Counted from the stretch's first letter, positions 1 to 5,923 are shown. The stretch: 7,752 bases of DNA from an uncultured Blastococcus sp. (GCA_946221975.1 CAMIGT010000049.1:1-7752), one strand, 5' to 3'. Numbers and translations are program-made. The notes: generated by a model not told the origin, from the sequence alone.

Positions 1-62
1 TAATCCCGCCGATCCGAGCGTTAATCCCGCCGATCCGAGCGTTATTTCCGTCGATCCGAGCG
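1..62. repeat. 21-bp direct tandem repeat, about three copies, cut by the window edge
   Basis: The unit starts TTAATCCCGCC and ends GATCCGAGCG. Copy one (1-20, lacking its first T only because the window begins there) and copy two (21-41) are identical. Copy three (42-62) differs at three positions, all in its first half. A fourth copy begins at 63 with TTAATCC and then breaks down. The array probably continues to the left. The unit is seven codons long, so one plus-strand frame reads as a heptapeptide repeat (NPADPSV) and stays open from base 2 to a stop at 290-292. With no visible start, and with the M23 gene overlapping in another frame, I treat the array as non-coding. By synteny it would lie between rpsB and the M23 gene. 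Confidence 0.9.
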
Positions 63-68
63 TTAATC

Positions 69-85
69 CGTGCCGCAGCGGCACG
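69..85. repeat. Perfect 17-bp palindrome next to the tandem repeats
   Basis: The arms CGTGCCGC and GCGGCACG are exact reverse complements around a single central A. The palindrome starts seven bases after the last full repeat unit. A one-base loop is too tight for RNA, but opening the innermost pairs would leave a GC-rich stem of six or seven pairs. No T-run follows on either strand, so it does not look like an intrinsic terminator. A binding site for a dimeric protein is an equally good reading. Confidence 0.7.
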
Positions 86-88
86 AAG

Positions 89-97
89 TTGTCCACA
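89..97 (+). promoter_or_regulatory. DnaA-box match (TTGTCCACA)
   Basis: TTGTCCACA is identical to the consensus DnaA box of high-G+C actinomycetes such as Streptomyces and Mycobacterium. A weaker copy with two mismatches, TCGTCCACT, lies at 108-116 on the same strand. I saw no other exact copy in the window on either strand. It sits four bases after the palindrome and 72 bases before the M23 start. A single perfect box does not make an origin. It could bind DnaA as a regulator or titration site, or be chance. Confidence 0.4.
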
Positions 98-168
98 GCC
101 ACGCGTGTCGTCCACTTCGAGCGTCCGCTCGGAGTCCGGTTGACCCCCTCCGGTGGTGGCATCACACC

Positions 169-681
169 ATGCCACGTCATCGACCACTCGCCGAATCCGC
201 TGTCGCCCTCTTCGTCGCCGCGTTATGCGTGGTGGCGTGGCTCGCTCCAGCGCGCGCCGCACCGGTGGGCACCGCATGGTCGTGGCCGTTGACGCCGCCG
301 CAGCTCACCCGCTACTTCGACCCGCCGGTAGTCAAGTGGGGCTCTGGGCACCGCGGCGTGGACCTTGGCGGCGCTGCGGGCCAACCGGTGACGGCGGCCG
401 GCGACGGCACGGTCGCCTTCGTCGGCATGGTCGCGGGGCGCCCGGTGATCTCCATCGACCACCCCTCTGGGCTACGCACGACCTACGAGCCCGTGACGAG
501 CACGCTTACCGCGGGCACGCCGGTGAGCGCCGGCCAACAGATCGGCGTACTCGATGCCGGACATCTCGGGTGCCCGGCGGCGGCGTGCCTGCATTGGGGA
601 GTACGCCGCGGCGAGACCTACCTCAATCCGTTGATGCTACTCGGGATGTTGGAGGTGAGGCTCTTGCCGTTTGAGGACTAA
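169..681 (+). CDS. Exported M23-family (LytM-like) peptidase-domain protein, rpsB-linked type
   Basis: The product is a 170-residue secreted protein related to zinc metallopeptidases that cut peptidoglycan cross-bridges. The ATG at 169 is chosen over the GTG at 70 because it places a classical signal peptide at the N-terminus: basic residues 1-5, a hydrophobic core at about 11-26, and an ARA|A cleavage site after residue 30. The M23 fold follows at about 45-160. The zinc ligands of the HxxxD motif (H61, D65) and the second His of the HxH motif (H142, in CLHWG) are present. The first His of HxH is Cys (C140), and the usual second catalytic His (as in YxHL) is replaced in TTYEPV (residues 104-109). 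The protein may therefore bind zinc with weak or altered hydrolysis, or act as a scaffold. From memory, CLHWG and TYEPV are typical of this actinobacterial subgroup. Only a weak GGTGG precedes the start. The gene ends six bases from the convergent oxidoreductase gene. Confidence 0.85.
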   Translation: MPRHRPLAESAVALFVAALCVVAWLAPARAAPVGTAWSWPLTPPQLTRYFDPPVVKWGSGHRGVDLGGAAGQPVTAAGDGTVAFVGMVAGRPVISIDHPSGLRTTYEPVTSTLTAGTPVSAGQQIGVLDAGHLGCPAAACLHWGVRRGETYLNPLMLLGMLEVRLLPFED

Positions 682-687
682 CGCAGG

Positions 688-1545
688 CTAGTCGTGGTTG
701 GACACACCGAGTGCGGTCGACAGCGAGCCCAATGCGGCTTGCCAGTCATCGGGCAAGTCGGTGAGCACCTGTACGACGACGTGGTCAGCCCCGGCCCGCA
801 GATGCTCGCGGAGCGCGGACGCGACTGCCGGCGCGTCGCCGTGCAGCGCGAGCCGGTCGATCAGCGCGTCGCTGCCGCCGTCGGCGAAGTCGGAATCGGT
901 GTAGCCGAGCCGCCGCAGGTTATCGGTGTAGTTCTTCAGATGCAGATATGGCTGGTCGACCGACGGACGCGCGATCTCACGTGCCCGCTGCGGGTCCTGC
1001 TCGATCACGACCTTCTGCTCAGGCGCGAGCACCGGCCCCTCGCCGAGAATCGCGCGCGCCTGCGCGGTGTGCTCGGGCGTCGTCAGGTACGGGTGTGCGC
1101 CGATGCTGCGTTCCCGCGAGAGTTCGAGCATGCGCGGTCCCAGCGCGGCGAGGATCCGGCGATCGGCGCCCAAACCCTCGCGGTCCAGTACGTCGAGGTA
1201 CTCCGAAATCGCTTCCATCGGGCGGCGGTACTCGGTCGTCGCCTCGCGGTGACCGACGCCGACGCCGAGCAGGAACCGGTCCGGATAGGTCTCGTTCAGC
1301 TCGAGGGAACGGCGAGCAACGACCGCAGGATCGGTGTTCCAGATGTTGGTGATCCCGGTAGCGATCACGATGGACCGGGTTGCCTCGAGCAGGTCCTCGG
1401 CGAGTTGGAGATCTTCCGGCGGCGACCCGCCGATCCACAGCGCACCGAAGCCGTGATCCTCGACGGCGAGGGCCGTGTCCTCGGTCAGATCATTCTGGCG
1501 CGCCCAGATGCTGTACGTTCCAAGCCGTTCGGAGAGGGAAGTCAT
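688..1545 (-). CDS. LLM-class F420-dependent oxidoreductase
   Basis: The product is a 285-residue luciferase-like TIM-barrel enzyme expected to use the deazaflavin cofactor F420 for hydride transfer; its substrate cannot be read from the sequence. Family signs are the first strand GTYSIW (9-14), ALWIGG (35-40), the strand RFLLGVGVGH (90-99) after an NETYPD turn, the segment from LAALGPRML to IGAHPYL (about 132-154), and a last strand ADHVVVQVL (253-261). The length fits the short, single-domain mycobacterial-type subgroup, which I associate with TIGR03620. The ATG at 1545 is preferred over an in-frame GTG at 1560 because GGATGGAG lies just before it, although the spacing is short, and because homologues usually begin near this point. 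The gene sits 36 bases after a small membrane-protein gene on the same strand and is probably co-transcribed with it. An oxidoreductase at this place matches Rv2893 of M. tuberculosis. Confidence 0.88.
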   Translation of the reverse strand: MTSLSERLGTYSIWARQNDLTEDTALAVEDHGFGALWIGGSPPEDLQLAEDLLEATRSIVIATGITNIWNTDPAVVARRSLELNETYPDRFLLGVGVGHREATTEYRRPMEAISEYLDVLDREGLGADRRILAALGPRMLELSRERSIGAHPYLTTPEHTAQARAILGEGPVLAPEQKVVIEQDPQRAREIARPSVDQPYLHLKNYTDNLRRLGYTDSDFADGGSDALIDRLALHGDAPAVASALREHLRAGADHVVVQVLTDLPDDWQAALGSLSTALGVSNHD

Positions 1546-1581
1546 GACTCCATCCAACACCTCGCGGGCACCGGTTCGTGG

Positions 1582-1749
1582 CTAGGCCTTGTTATCGCGT
1601 CCGAGCAGCCCGACCGCGATCCACGCGAGCGCGACAACCACCCCGCCAGCCGCGGCATAGCCGCCACCTGGGTTGTCGATCACGGCGAACCCGACGCCGT
1701 ACAGCATGCTGACGGCGAGCGCGATGAAAACAAGCACCTTGCGATCCAT
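1582..1749 (-). CDS. Small two-helix membrane protein, function unknown
   Basis: This 55-residue reading frame begins with ATG at 1749-1747 and ends with TAG at 1584-1582. The protein starts MDRKVLVFIA and ends LLGRDNKA. Two hydrophobic stretches, about 4-24 and 30-50, are joined by the short turn IDNPGGG, giving a helical hairpin with charged residues at both ends. By the positive-inside rule both ends would face the cytoplasm. GGTGAG precedes the start at short spacing. The clean start and stop, the membrane-protein composition and the fit into the gap between neighbours on the same strand support a real gene. I do not recognise the family. Its downstream partner is the F420-type oxidoreductase, and its upstream side is the control region shared with the divergent DUF1206 gene. 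Confidence 0.65.
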   Translation of the reverse strand: MDRKVLVFIALAVSMLYGVGFAVIDNPGGGYAAAGGVVVALAWIAVGLLGRDNKA

Positions 1750-1782
1750 GCGCTCACCGTGCCAGATACAGGTCAGCAGGCA

Positions 1783-1800
1783 GAATCCGGGCCTGAATCC
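1783..1800. repeat. Direct repeat GAATCC-N6-GAATCC in a divergent promoter region
   Basis: Two exact GAATCC copies (1783-1788 and 1795-1800) are spaced 12 bases apart, between the divergent starts at 1749 and 1847. The position suits a regulator-binding site, but a repeat of two six-base elements is short enough to be chance. Confidence 0.3.
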
Positions 1801-1834
1801 TGGTCACTTGGATGATGGCCCGCGAACCCACCTC

Positions 1835-1840
1835 TAGGCT
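1835..1840 (+). promoter_or_regulatory. Possible -10 element of a leaderless DUF1206 transcript
   Basis: TAGGCT fits the actinobacterial -10 pattern TANNNT and ends six bases before the ATG at 1847, the spacing expected if transcription starts at or next to the start codon. No convincing Shine-Dalgarno sequence is present; CTAGG is the only weak candidate. A TTGGAT at 1808-1813 is 21 bases upstream of the -10, too far for a good -35 box. Confidence 0.4.
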
Positions 1841-1846
1841 CACAGC

Positions 1847-2671
1847 ATGTCAACCGGGAAAGACGTCACCGACGCGGCTGAGGACGCCGGTCGCGCGGTT
1901 CAGGAGAGTACGGCGTACCGCTGGCTCGTCAGCATCGGACTGGTCTGCTATGGCGTGGTCCATCTGCTCATCGCGTGGCTTGCGCTGCAGGTCGCCTTCG
2001 GCGGAAGCTCGCAGGAGGCCAGCCAGTCTGGTGCCCTCCAGGAGATTGCCAGCCAGCCATTCGGCGGGCCGCTGCTGTGGATCATCGCGGTGGGGCTAGG
2101 CACCCTCACCATCTGGCAGCTGCTGGAAGCCGTCTTCGGGTTCCGCTCGGAGGACGGCACGGAACGCCTGCGCCATAAGGCTTCTGCCGTGATCAAGGCG
2201 ATCGTCTACGCGGCACTCGCGGTCAGCGCTGGTCGGATCGCGGCTGGTGATGGTGGATCCTCCGGCGGGAAAGAGGAGTCGGCCACGAGCACTCTCATGT
2301 CGGCGCCGGCCGGACAGGTGCTGGTCGGGATCGCCGCCGTGGCCGTCATCGCTGTCGGCATCGCCAACATCGTCAAGGGAGTCACCGGCAAGTTCATCGA
2401 ACGCGACCTGCAGGGAGTGCACCAAGGCGCCGGGGTGACATTGGGCCGGGTCGGCTACTGCACCAAGGGCACCGTATTCGTGCTCATCGGCCTCCTTGTC
2501 GGTTGGGCTGCCCTCAGTCACGATCCGCAGAAGTCAGGCGGACTCGACGACGCACTCAAGACGCTGCGCGACCAGCCGTTGGGCACCTGGTTGCTCGCGG
2601 CGGTGGCACTCGGGCTCGCGTGCTTCGGTCTCTACTGTTTCTACTGGGCGCGACATCCCAAACATAGCTAG
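1847..2671 (+). CDS. DUF1206 family membrane protein
   Basis: The product is a 274-residue integral membrane protein made of three tandem DUF1206 repeats, each a pair of helices. Helices lie at about 27-50, 74-97, 112-132, 155-177, 202-223 and 245-267. Repeats one and three show the pattern most clearly: RWLVSIGLVCYGVVHLLIAW is followed by QPFGGPLLWII, and CTKGTVFVLIGLLVGWAAL by QPLGTWLLAAVALGL. The soluble N-terminus (1-25) is acidic and Ser/Thr-rich, and a Gly/Ser linker lies at 134-145. Molecular function is unknown for the family, which is common in actinomycetes and some cyanobacteria. The ATG at 1847 gives the full first repeat and a possible leaderless start. The gene is divergent from the small membrane protein and ends 18 bases from the convergent HNH gene. 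Confidence 0.87.
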   Translation: MSTGKDVTDAAEDAGRAVQESTAYRWLVSIGLVCYGVVHLLIAWLALQVAFGGSSQEASQSGALQEIASQPFGGPLLWIIAVGLGTLTIWQLLEAVFGFRSEDGTERLRHKASAVIKAIVYAALAVSAGRIAAGDGGSSGGKEESATSTLMSAPAGQVLVGIAAVAVIAVGIANIVKGVTGKFIERDLQGVHQGAGVTLGRVGYCTKGTVFVLIGLLVGWAALSHDPQKSGGLDDALKTLRDQPLGTWLLAAVALGLACFGLYCFYWARHPKHS

Positions 2672-2689
2672 GAAACTCCGGCGCTCGTC

Positions 2690-4339
2690 CTATTCGCGCC
2701 GCGGGTGCAGCCGCGCAATGCGTGAGTGCAGCAGTGGTCGCCGCTCTGGATCGATATGCGCCGGCGGGACCCAATGGGGCAAGCCTCCGACGAGTCGGCA
2801 GGCCCATCCGGCGAACTCGAACCAGCGGTGATGGTATATGCACAACAGGGTGAGGTTGTCGAGGTCGGTCTGGCCGCCGCGCAGCCACGGCACGATGTGA
2901 TGGCGTTCGCACCATGCCGGCGGGGAGTCGCACCCCGGGAAGCTGCAGCCGCCGTCACGCCCGATGAGCGCCTGGGTCTGCGCCGCACTGGCGGTGCGAC
3001 GGGCGCGCCCGTAGCACACGATGTTTCCGGTCGCGTCGAGATACGTCGGGATGATGTCCGCCTCGGCGGCCAGCCGGATGAACTGGGCCATCGACAGTCG
3101 GGTGCCATCGGTGGTAGTGATCTGCCCGCGGCTGGTGGCCTCCCAGCGCCGCGCGCCCTCACCCTCGCGATCCGACTCCGCCATACCCCGACCGCGGCCG
3201 CTCCGGCGGTCCGCGGCGCCGTCAGAGTAAGCGGCATGCCCGTCAGTCCCGTCGCTCGTCGCGTCGGACGGTGCGTAACTCGCGGTCCTGAGCAGGTCAT
3301 CGATGCCGATGTGGACGTGCACGGTCGCGGGGCTGCCGCCAGAGTCGGGCAGCGAGCCCGAGCGCAACAACCGCAGGCAGGCATCTTCGAGTGCGTCGTG
3401 CATGCGCTGGGCCGCCGTGCGTTCGTCGCGGGCGATGATCACTCCATCTGCGTCGCGCGTCGCGGGTTTCGGTGCCGAGAGTGGACCGAGGACAGCCAGC
3501 AGGTTTTCGCGGGCCGTGGCGTTGAGCGTGCCGTGCAAGGTGGCGGTGCCCTTGCCGCGGAGCGGCCCGATGAACACCTGGCGACGCTCGTGGGCCAGAC
3601 GATCCTTCGGTTCCGTGCCTTCGGGCAGGCACACGTCGACGATCTTGGACGCGAGCTTGTTGAGGTCGGCCGGACCGAACGAGCGGGCATGCTTGATCAG
3701 CTGCGCCTCCGCTGCACTGAACGCCTCGGTCGGCAGCTCTGGGTCGCTGCGCAGCTCGCGAATGCACCGGTACACCGCTGGGAGCTGCTCGTCATTGAGC
3801 TCCCCGCGGCGGACCGCCGCCGCCACGTCGGGCAAGGCGGCAGGCGACGAGCCGGCCCACGAGGAGGTGTCCAGCAGCTCGTCCGCTCCGTCGAACCGCA
3901 GCCGCGCCGCGCGGGGGCTGATCTTCAGCAGCCGACTCAGCCATGCCGCAGGGGTCCGTGCGCCGTGACGGGCCCAGATCCGCGACTCATCGATCGCGTG
4001 CGCGAGCCGGTGGTCGATCGTCTGCATCCGGTTGCGCGCCGTCTCGAACTCGCGGACGAGATCGACCAGACTCGCCTCGTCCAAGCGCAGCAGGTCGCCA
4101 GCGTCACCGAGCTCTACGAGCGAGTCGATGCCGTCTGCGAGCGCTGCCAGCGCATCCGCGGCGACTTGCGCGCCTGGAGATGTTGCACCGCTCGAGTCGG
4201 CGGGCTCGGGAAGTGGGACGCCCGGAACCGCCCAGGGCGCTGACGGCGCACCGCTGCCCGGGCCGTTGCCCGGCAAATGCGCAGCCTCCGCCGGGTCCGG
4301 CGTACCCGGCGGATCTCGCCAGTCGTCGGCTCCGCTCAT
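2690..4339 (-). CDS. DUF222 / HNH endonuclease domain protein (13E12 repeat family)
   Basis: This 549-residue protein has an Ala/Pro-rich N-terminus (1-60), a helical DUF222 region (about 65-350), a disordered polar linker rich in Ser, Asp, Gly and Arg (about 352-405), and a C-terminal HNH nuclease domain (about 445-515). The HNH signature is complete: C465 and C470 in CSFPGC, the H480-H481 pair in ERHHIVPW, N495 in TDLDNLTLLC, C500, and H503-H504 in YHHRW. This is a beta-beta-alpha metal DNA-cutting site with a structural zinc knuckle. Members are often multicopy in actinomycete genomes and are linked to REP13E12 repeats in mycobacteria; their biological role is not settled. The ATG at 4339 is preceded by a G8 tract running into GTGAG. 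The gene follows xerC after a 111-base gap holding an inverted repeat, so it probably has its own promoter. It is not part of the rpsB-xerC order I recall from M. tuberculosis and is probably an insertion. Confidence 0.9.
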   Translation of the reverse strand: MSGADDWRDPPGTPDPAEAAHLPGNGPGSGAPSAPWAVPGVPLPEPADSSGATSPGAQVAADALAALADGIDSLVELGDAGDLLRLDEASLVDLVREFETARNRMQTIDHRLAHAIDESRIWARHGARTPAAWLSRLLKISPRAARLRFDGADELLDTSSWAGSSPAALPDVAAAVRRGELNDEQLPAVYRCIRELRSDPELPTEAFSAAEAQLIKHARSFGPADLNKLASKIVDVCLPEGTEPKDRLAHERRQVFIGPLRGKGTATLHGTLNATARENLLAVLGPLSAPKPATRDADGVIIARDERTAAQRMHDALEDACLRLLRSGSLPDSGGSPATVHVHIGIDDLLRTASYAPSDATSDGTDGHAAYSDGAADRRSGRGRGMAESDREGEGARRWEATSRGQITTTDGTRLSMAQFIRLAAEADIIPTYLDATGNIVCYGRARRTASAAQTQALIGRDGGCSFPGCDSPPAWCERHHIVPWLRGGQTDLDNLTLLCIYHHRWFEFAGWACRLVGGLPHWVPPAHIDPERRPLLHSRIARLHPRRE

Positions 4340-4345
4340 CTCTCA

Positions 4346-4353
4346 CCCCCCCC
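4346..4353 (-). promoter_or_regulatory. G8 homopolymer forming or adjoining the HNH gene's ribosome-binding site
   Basis: Read on the coding strand, eight consecutive G residues are followed by TGAGAG and then the ATG. The G-run is the only purine-rich stretch at proper distance from the start (six bases), so it probably acts as the Shine-Dalgarno sequence, with GGTGAG a closer alternative. Runs of this length can slip during replication, which would alter leader spacing without touching the reading frame. Confidence 0.5.
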
Positions 4354-4365
4354 GGCGCGAGAACG

Positions 4366-4390
4366 GTGTGTTCGATCAACCAGAACACAC
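4366..4390. promoter_or_regulatory. Perfect inverted repeat upstream of the HNH gene, likely operator
   Basis: The arms GTGTGTTC (4366-4373) and GAACACAC (4383-4390) are exact reverse complements separated by nine bases, 27 bases before the start codon. On the minus strand the upstream arm overlaps TAGCGT (4394-4389), a fair -10 candidate; I found no good -35 box at 16-18 bases. The layout suits a dimeric repressor covering the -10 and start point. It could also fold as an eight-pair hairpin in the leader RNA. Confidence 0.5.
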
Positions 4391-4450
4391 GCTAGAGGAT
4401 GGCGCAGACATTCTTGTTTTAACGGCATGACCTGCAGAAATGCGGCGCCC

Positions 4451-5371
4451 TCAGGCGCGCGGATGGGCCTGGTTGAAGCTGGAGCGCAGCCGCTCGATCG
4501 ATACGTGGGTGTAGATCTGCGTCGTCGCGAGCGAGGCATGCCCGAGCAGCTCCTGGACGGCGCGCAGATCGGCGCCGCCCTCCAGCAGGTGGGTCGCGGC
4601 CGAATGCCGCAGACCGTGCGGCCCGATGTCCGGTGCGCCCTCGACCGACTGCGCGGCACGGTGCACGATGCGCCGAACCTCGCGTGGGTCGATCCGCCCG
4701 CCGCGGGCTCCAAGCAACAGCGCGCGACCGCTTCGTGGCGTCGCCAGCTCGGGTCGACCACCGGATAGGTACGCCGCAAGCGCGGCGCGTGCTGGGGCGC
4801 CGACCGGCACCGAACGCTCCTTGGCGCCCTTGCCGAGCACCCGCAGCAGGCCGCGCTGCTCGTCGACGCTGTCGAGGTCCAGGCCGCACAGCTCGCTGAC
4901 CCGGATCCCGCCGGCGTAGAGCAGCTCGACGATTGCGCGGTCGCGAAGCGCGAGCGGATCGTCGCCGCCGACTCCCTGGACCAGCTCGCTTGCCTGCTCG
5001 GTGTTGAGCACCTCGGGTAGCGTCCGCTTGGCCCCGGGCGAGCGCAGCCGCGCTCCTGGATCGGTCTCGAGTACGCCGGTGCGGACGAGGTACGCGGTCA
5101 GCGCGCGAGCGGAGGCCGCGCGGCGCGCGAGCGTCGACCGGGCGGCGCCCATCGTGCGCGACTTCGCCAACCAGGAGCGCAAGGTGACCAGGTCGAGCGC
5201 GACCAGTTCGGAGCCGGACATCCGCGCGAAGTGCGCCAGCAAACTCCGCGCGTCGGCCAGGTACCCCCGCACAGTGTGGGCAGAGAGCGAGCGCTGCAGC
5301 TCGAGCTCGCGCCGAAACCCCAGCAGGGCGTCCTCGAACGCGGCGGGCAGACTGTCGGGCGAACTCACCAC
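4451..5371 (-). CDS. xerC: Tyrosine site-specific recombinase XerC
   Basis: The product is a 306-residue tyrosine recombinase that, with XerD, resolves chromosome dimers at dif during cell division. The N-terminal SAM-like core-binding domain spans about 10-95 (starting near [15 protein letters not shown]), and the catalytic domain about 115-300. All active-site residues are present with XerD-like spacing: R157 in GGIRVSEL, K181 in GKGAKER, H252 and R255 in HGLRH, H278 in GHASLATTQ, and nucleophile Y287 in IYTHV. The frame stays open to 5683, but that extension only shadows the preceding gene. The GTG at 5371 is chosen because GGTGAGG lies five bases upstream; the next codon, GTG at 5368, is almost as good. 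The length matches the family. Its place after dprA and the MmcQ/YjbR gene, near the rpsB end, supports XerC rather than XerD or a phage integrase. Confidence 0.93.
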   Translation of the reverse strand: MVSSPDSLPAAFEDALLGFRRELELQRSLSAHTVRGYLADARSLLAHFARMSGSELVALDLVTLRSWLAKSRTMGAARSTLARRAASARALTAYLVRTGVLETDPGARLRSPGAKRTLPEVLNTEQASELVQGVGGDDPLALRDRAIVELLYAGGIRVSELCGLDLDSVDEQRGLLRVLGKGAKERSVPVGAPARAALAAYLSGGRPELATPRSGRALLLGARGGRIDPREVRRIVHRAAQSVEGAPDIGPHGLRHSAATHLLEGGADLRAVQELLGHASLATTQIYTHVSIERLRSSFNQAHPRA

Positions 5372-5459
5372 ATCAGCCTCACCCACCACAGCGATCGGAT
5401 CAACCTTCCACGCCGTACGCCAACAGCGCAGTTGCGGGCGTCGGCGCGGCCACACGGCC

Positions 5460-5888
5460 TCAGTCGGCGGCAAACTCCGGATGCTCGGCGAGCCAGTCCT
5501 CGGCGCGCCGCTTCGATGCCCGCGAGAGCCACGCCTCCTGCACCAGCGCGGTGATCTCCTGATCGCTGGTCTCGCGCAATCGGCTGGCGCGCACCAGGAC
5601 CGACAAGTGCCCGTCGAAGTGCGGCGTGCTGAAGAACGGCGCGTCCTCGTCCTGCACCAGTGCCTGCTTGTCGGCCTCTGCACCGACCCAGATGACGATC
5701 ACGTCGTCGTAGCGCTCGCCGGTATCCGGGTCGACGGCATCCGGTCGCGGGGTACGGAAGAAGACGAACGACTTACCGCCGACCTGATAGATCCGGTTGC
5801 CGCCACCGCCGACCGCGACCGTCACGTGCGGCATGGCCTCTGCGGCGGCGTGGACGTCGCTCACCCGCGCCGGTCGCTTCCTGGCCAT
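5460..5888 (-). CDS. MmcQ/YjbR family DNA-binding-like protein
   Basis: This 142-residue protein matches the MmcQ/YjbR (DUF419) family, a small alpha/beta fold called a double-wing DNA-binding motif, though the function of most members is unproven. Visible family features are an N-terminal helix (about 10-19), a strand [13 protein letters not shown] (38-50), a [13 protein letters not shown] stretch (56-68), [10 protein letters not shown] (72-81), [16 protein letters not shown] (85-100) and a C-terminal helix with [15 protein letters not shown] (119-133). The ATG at 5888 has an excellent ribosome-binding site, GGGAGG, six bases upstream. The gene lies 54 bases after dprA and 88 bases before xerC on the same strand, probably in one transcript. 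In M. tuberculosis viuB holds this place, so this is a lineage-specific exchange or insertion. Confidence 0.82.
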   Translation of the reverse strand: MARKRPARVSDVHAAAEAMPHVTVAVGGGGNRIYQVGGKSFVFFRTPRPDAVDPDTGERYDDVIVIWVGAEADKQALVQDEDAPFFSTPHFDGHLSVLVRASRLRETSDQEITALVQEAWLSRASKRRAEDWLAEHPEFAAD

Positions 5889-5902
5889 CGTGCGCCTCCC
5901 AC

Positions 5903-5923
5903 GCAGGCACCGCGCATGCCTGC
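5903..5923 (-). other. Hairpin between dprA and the MmcQ/YjbR gene
   Basis: On the coding strand GCAGGCA and TGCCTGC form a perfect seven-pair stem with a seven-base loop. The stem ends two bases before the GGGAGG ribosome-binding site of the next gene and begins 19 bases after the dprA stop. No T-run follows, so an intrinsic terminator is unlikely. An effect on translation start or mRNA processing is more plausible. Confidence 0.55.

Noticed and set aside
70..168. GTG at 70 as start of the M23 gene
   Set aside because: It would add 33 Arg/His-rich residues before a clear signal peptide and would begin inside the palindrome. The ATG at 169 is far better.
2..292. Open plus-strand frame encoding an NPADPSV heptapeptide repeat
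   Set aside because: The frame enters from the window edge and continues across the M23 signal-peptide region as low-quality Arg/Pro-rich sequence, and no start is visible. It is more likely a by-product of a 21-bp repeat being a multiple of three. The left flank would settle it.
694..1815. Long plus-strand frame opposite the oxidoreductase and small membrane-protein genes
   Set aside because: It is an antisense shadow of high-G+C genes; its product is Arg-rich with no recognisable motif.
2726..4243. Plus-strand frame of about 505 codons opposite the HNH gene
   Set aside because: It is antisense to a gene with a complete DUF222/HNH signature, and its product shows no domain or membrane segment.
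4361..4375. SOS (LexA) box upstream of the HNH gene, GAAC-N5-GTTCGA
   Set aside because: The mycobacterial and Bacillus-type boxes need four bases between the half-sites; here there are five and the outer bases match on one side only.
4445..4458. Terminator hairpin at the xerC stop (GCGCC-CTCA-GGCGC)
   Set aside because: The stem is only five pairs, overlaps the stop codon and has no T-run after it.
5372..5683. Upstream extension of xerC to a 410-residue protein
   Set aside because: The extra 104 residues are Arg/Ser/Pro-rich and mostly overlap the MmcQ/YjbR gene in another frame. XerC proteins are about 300 residues.
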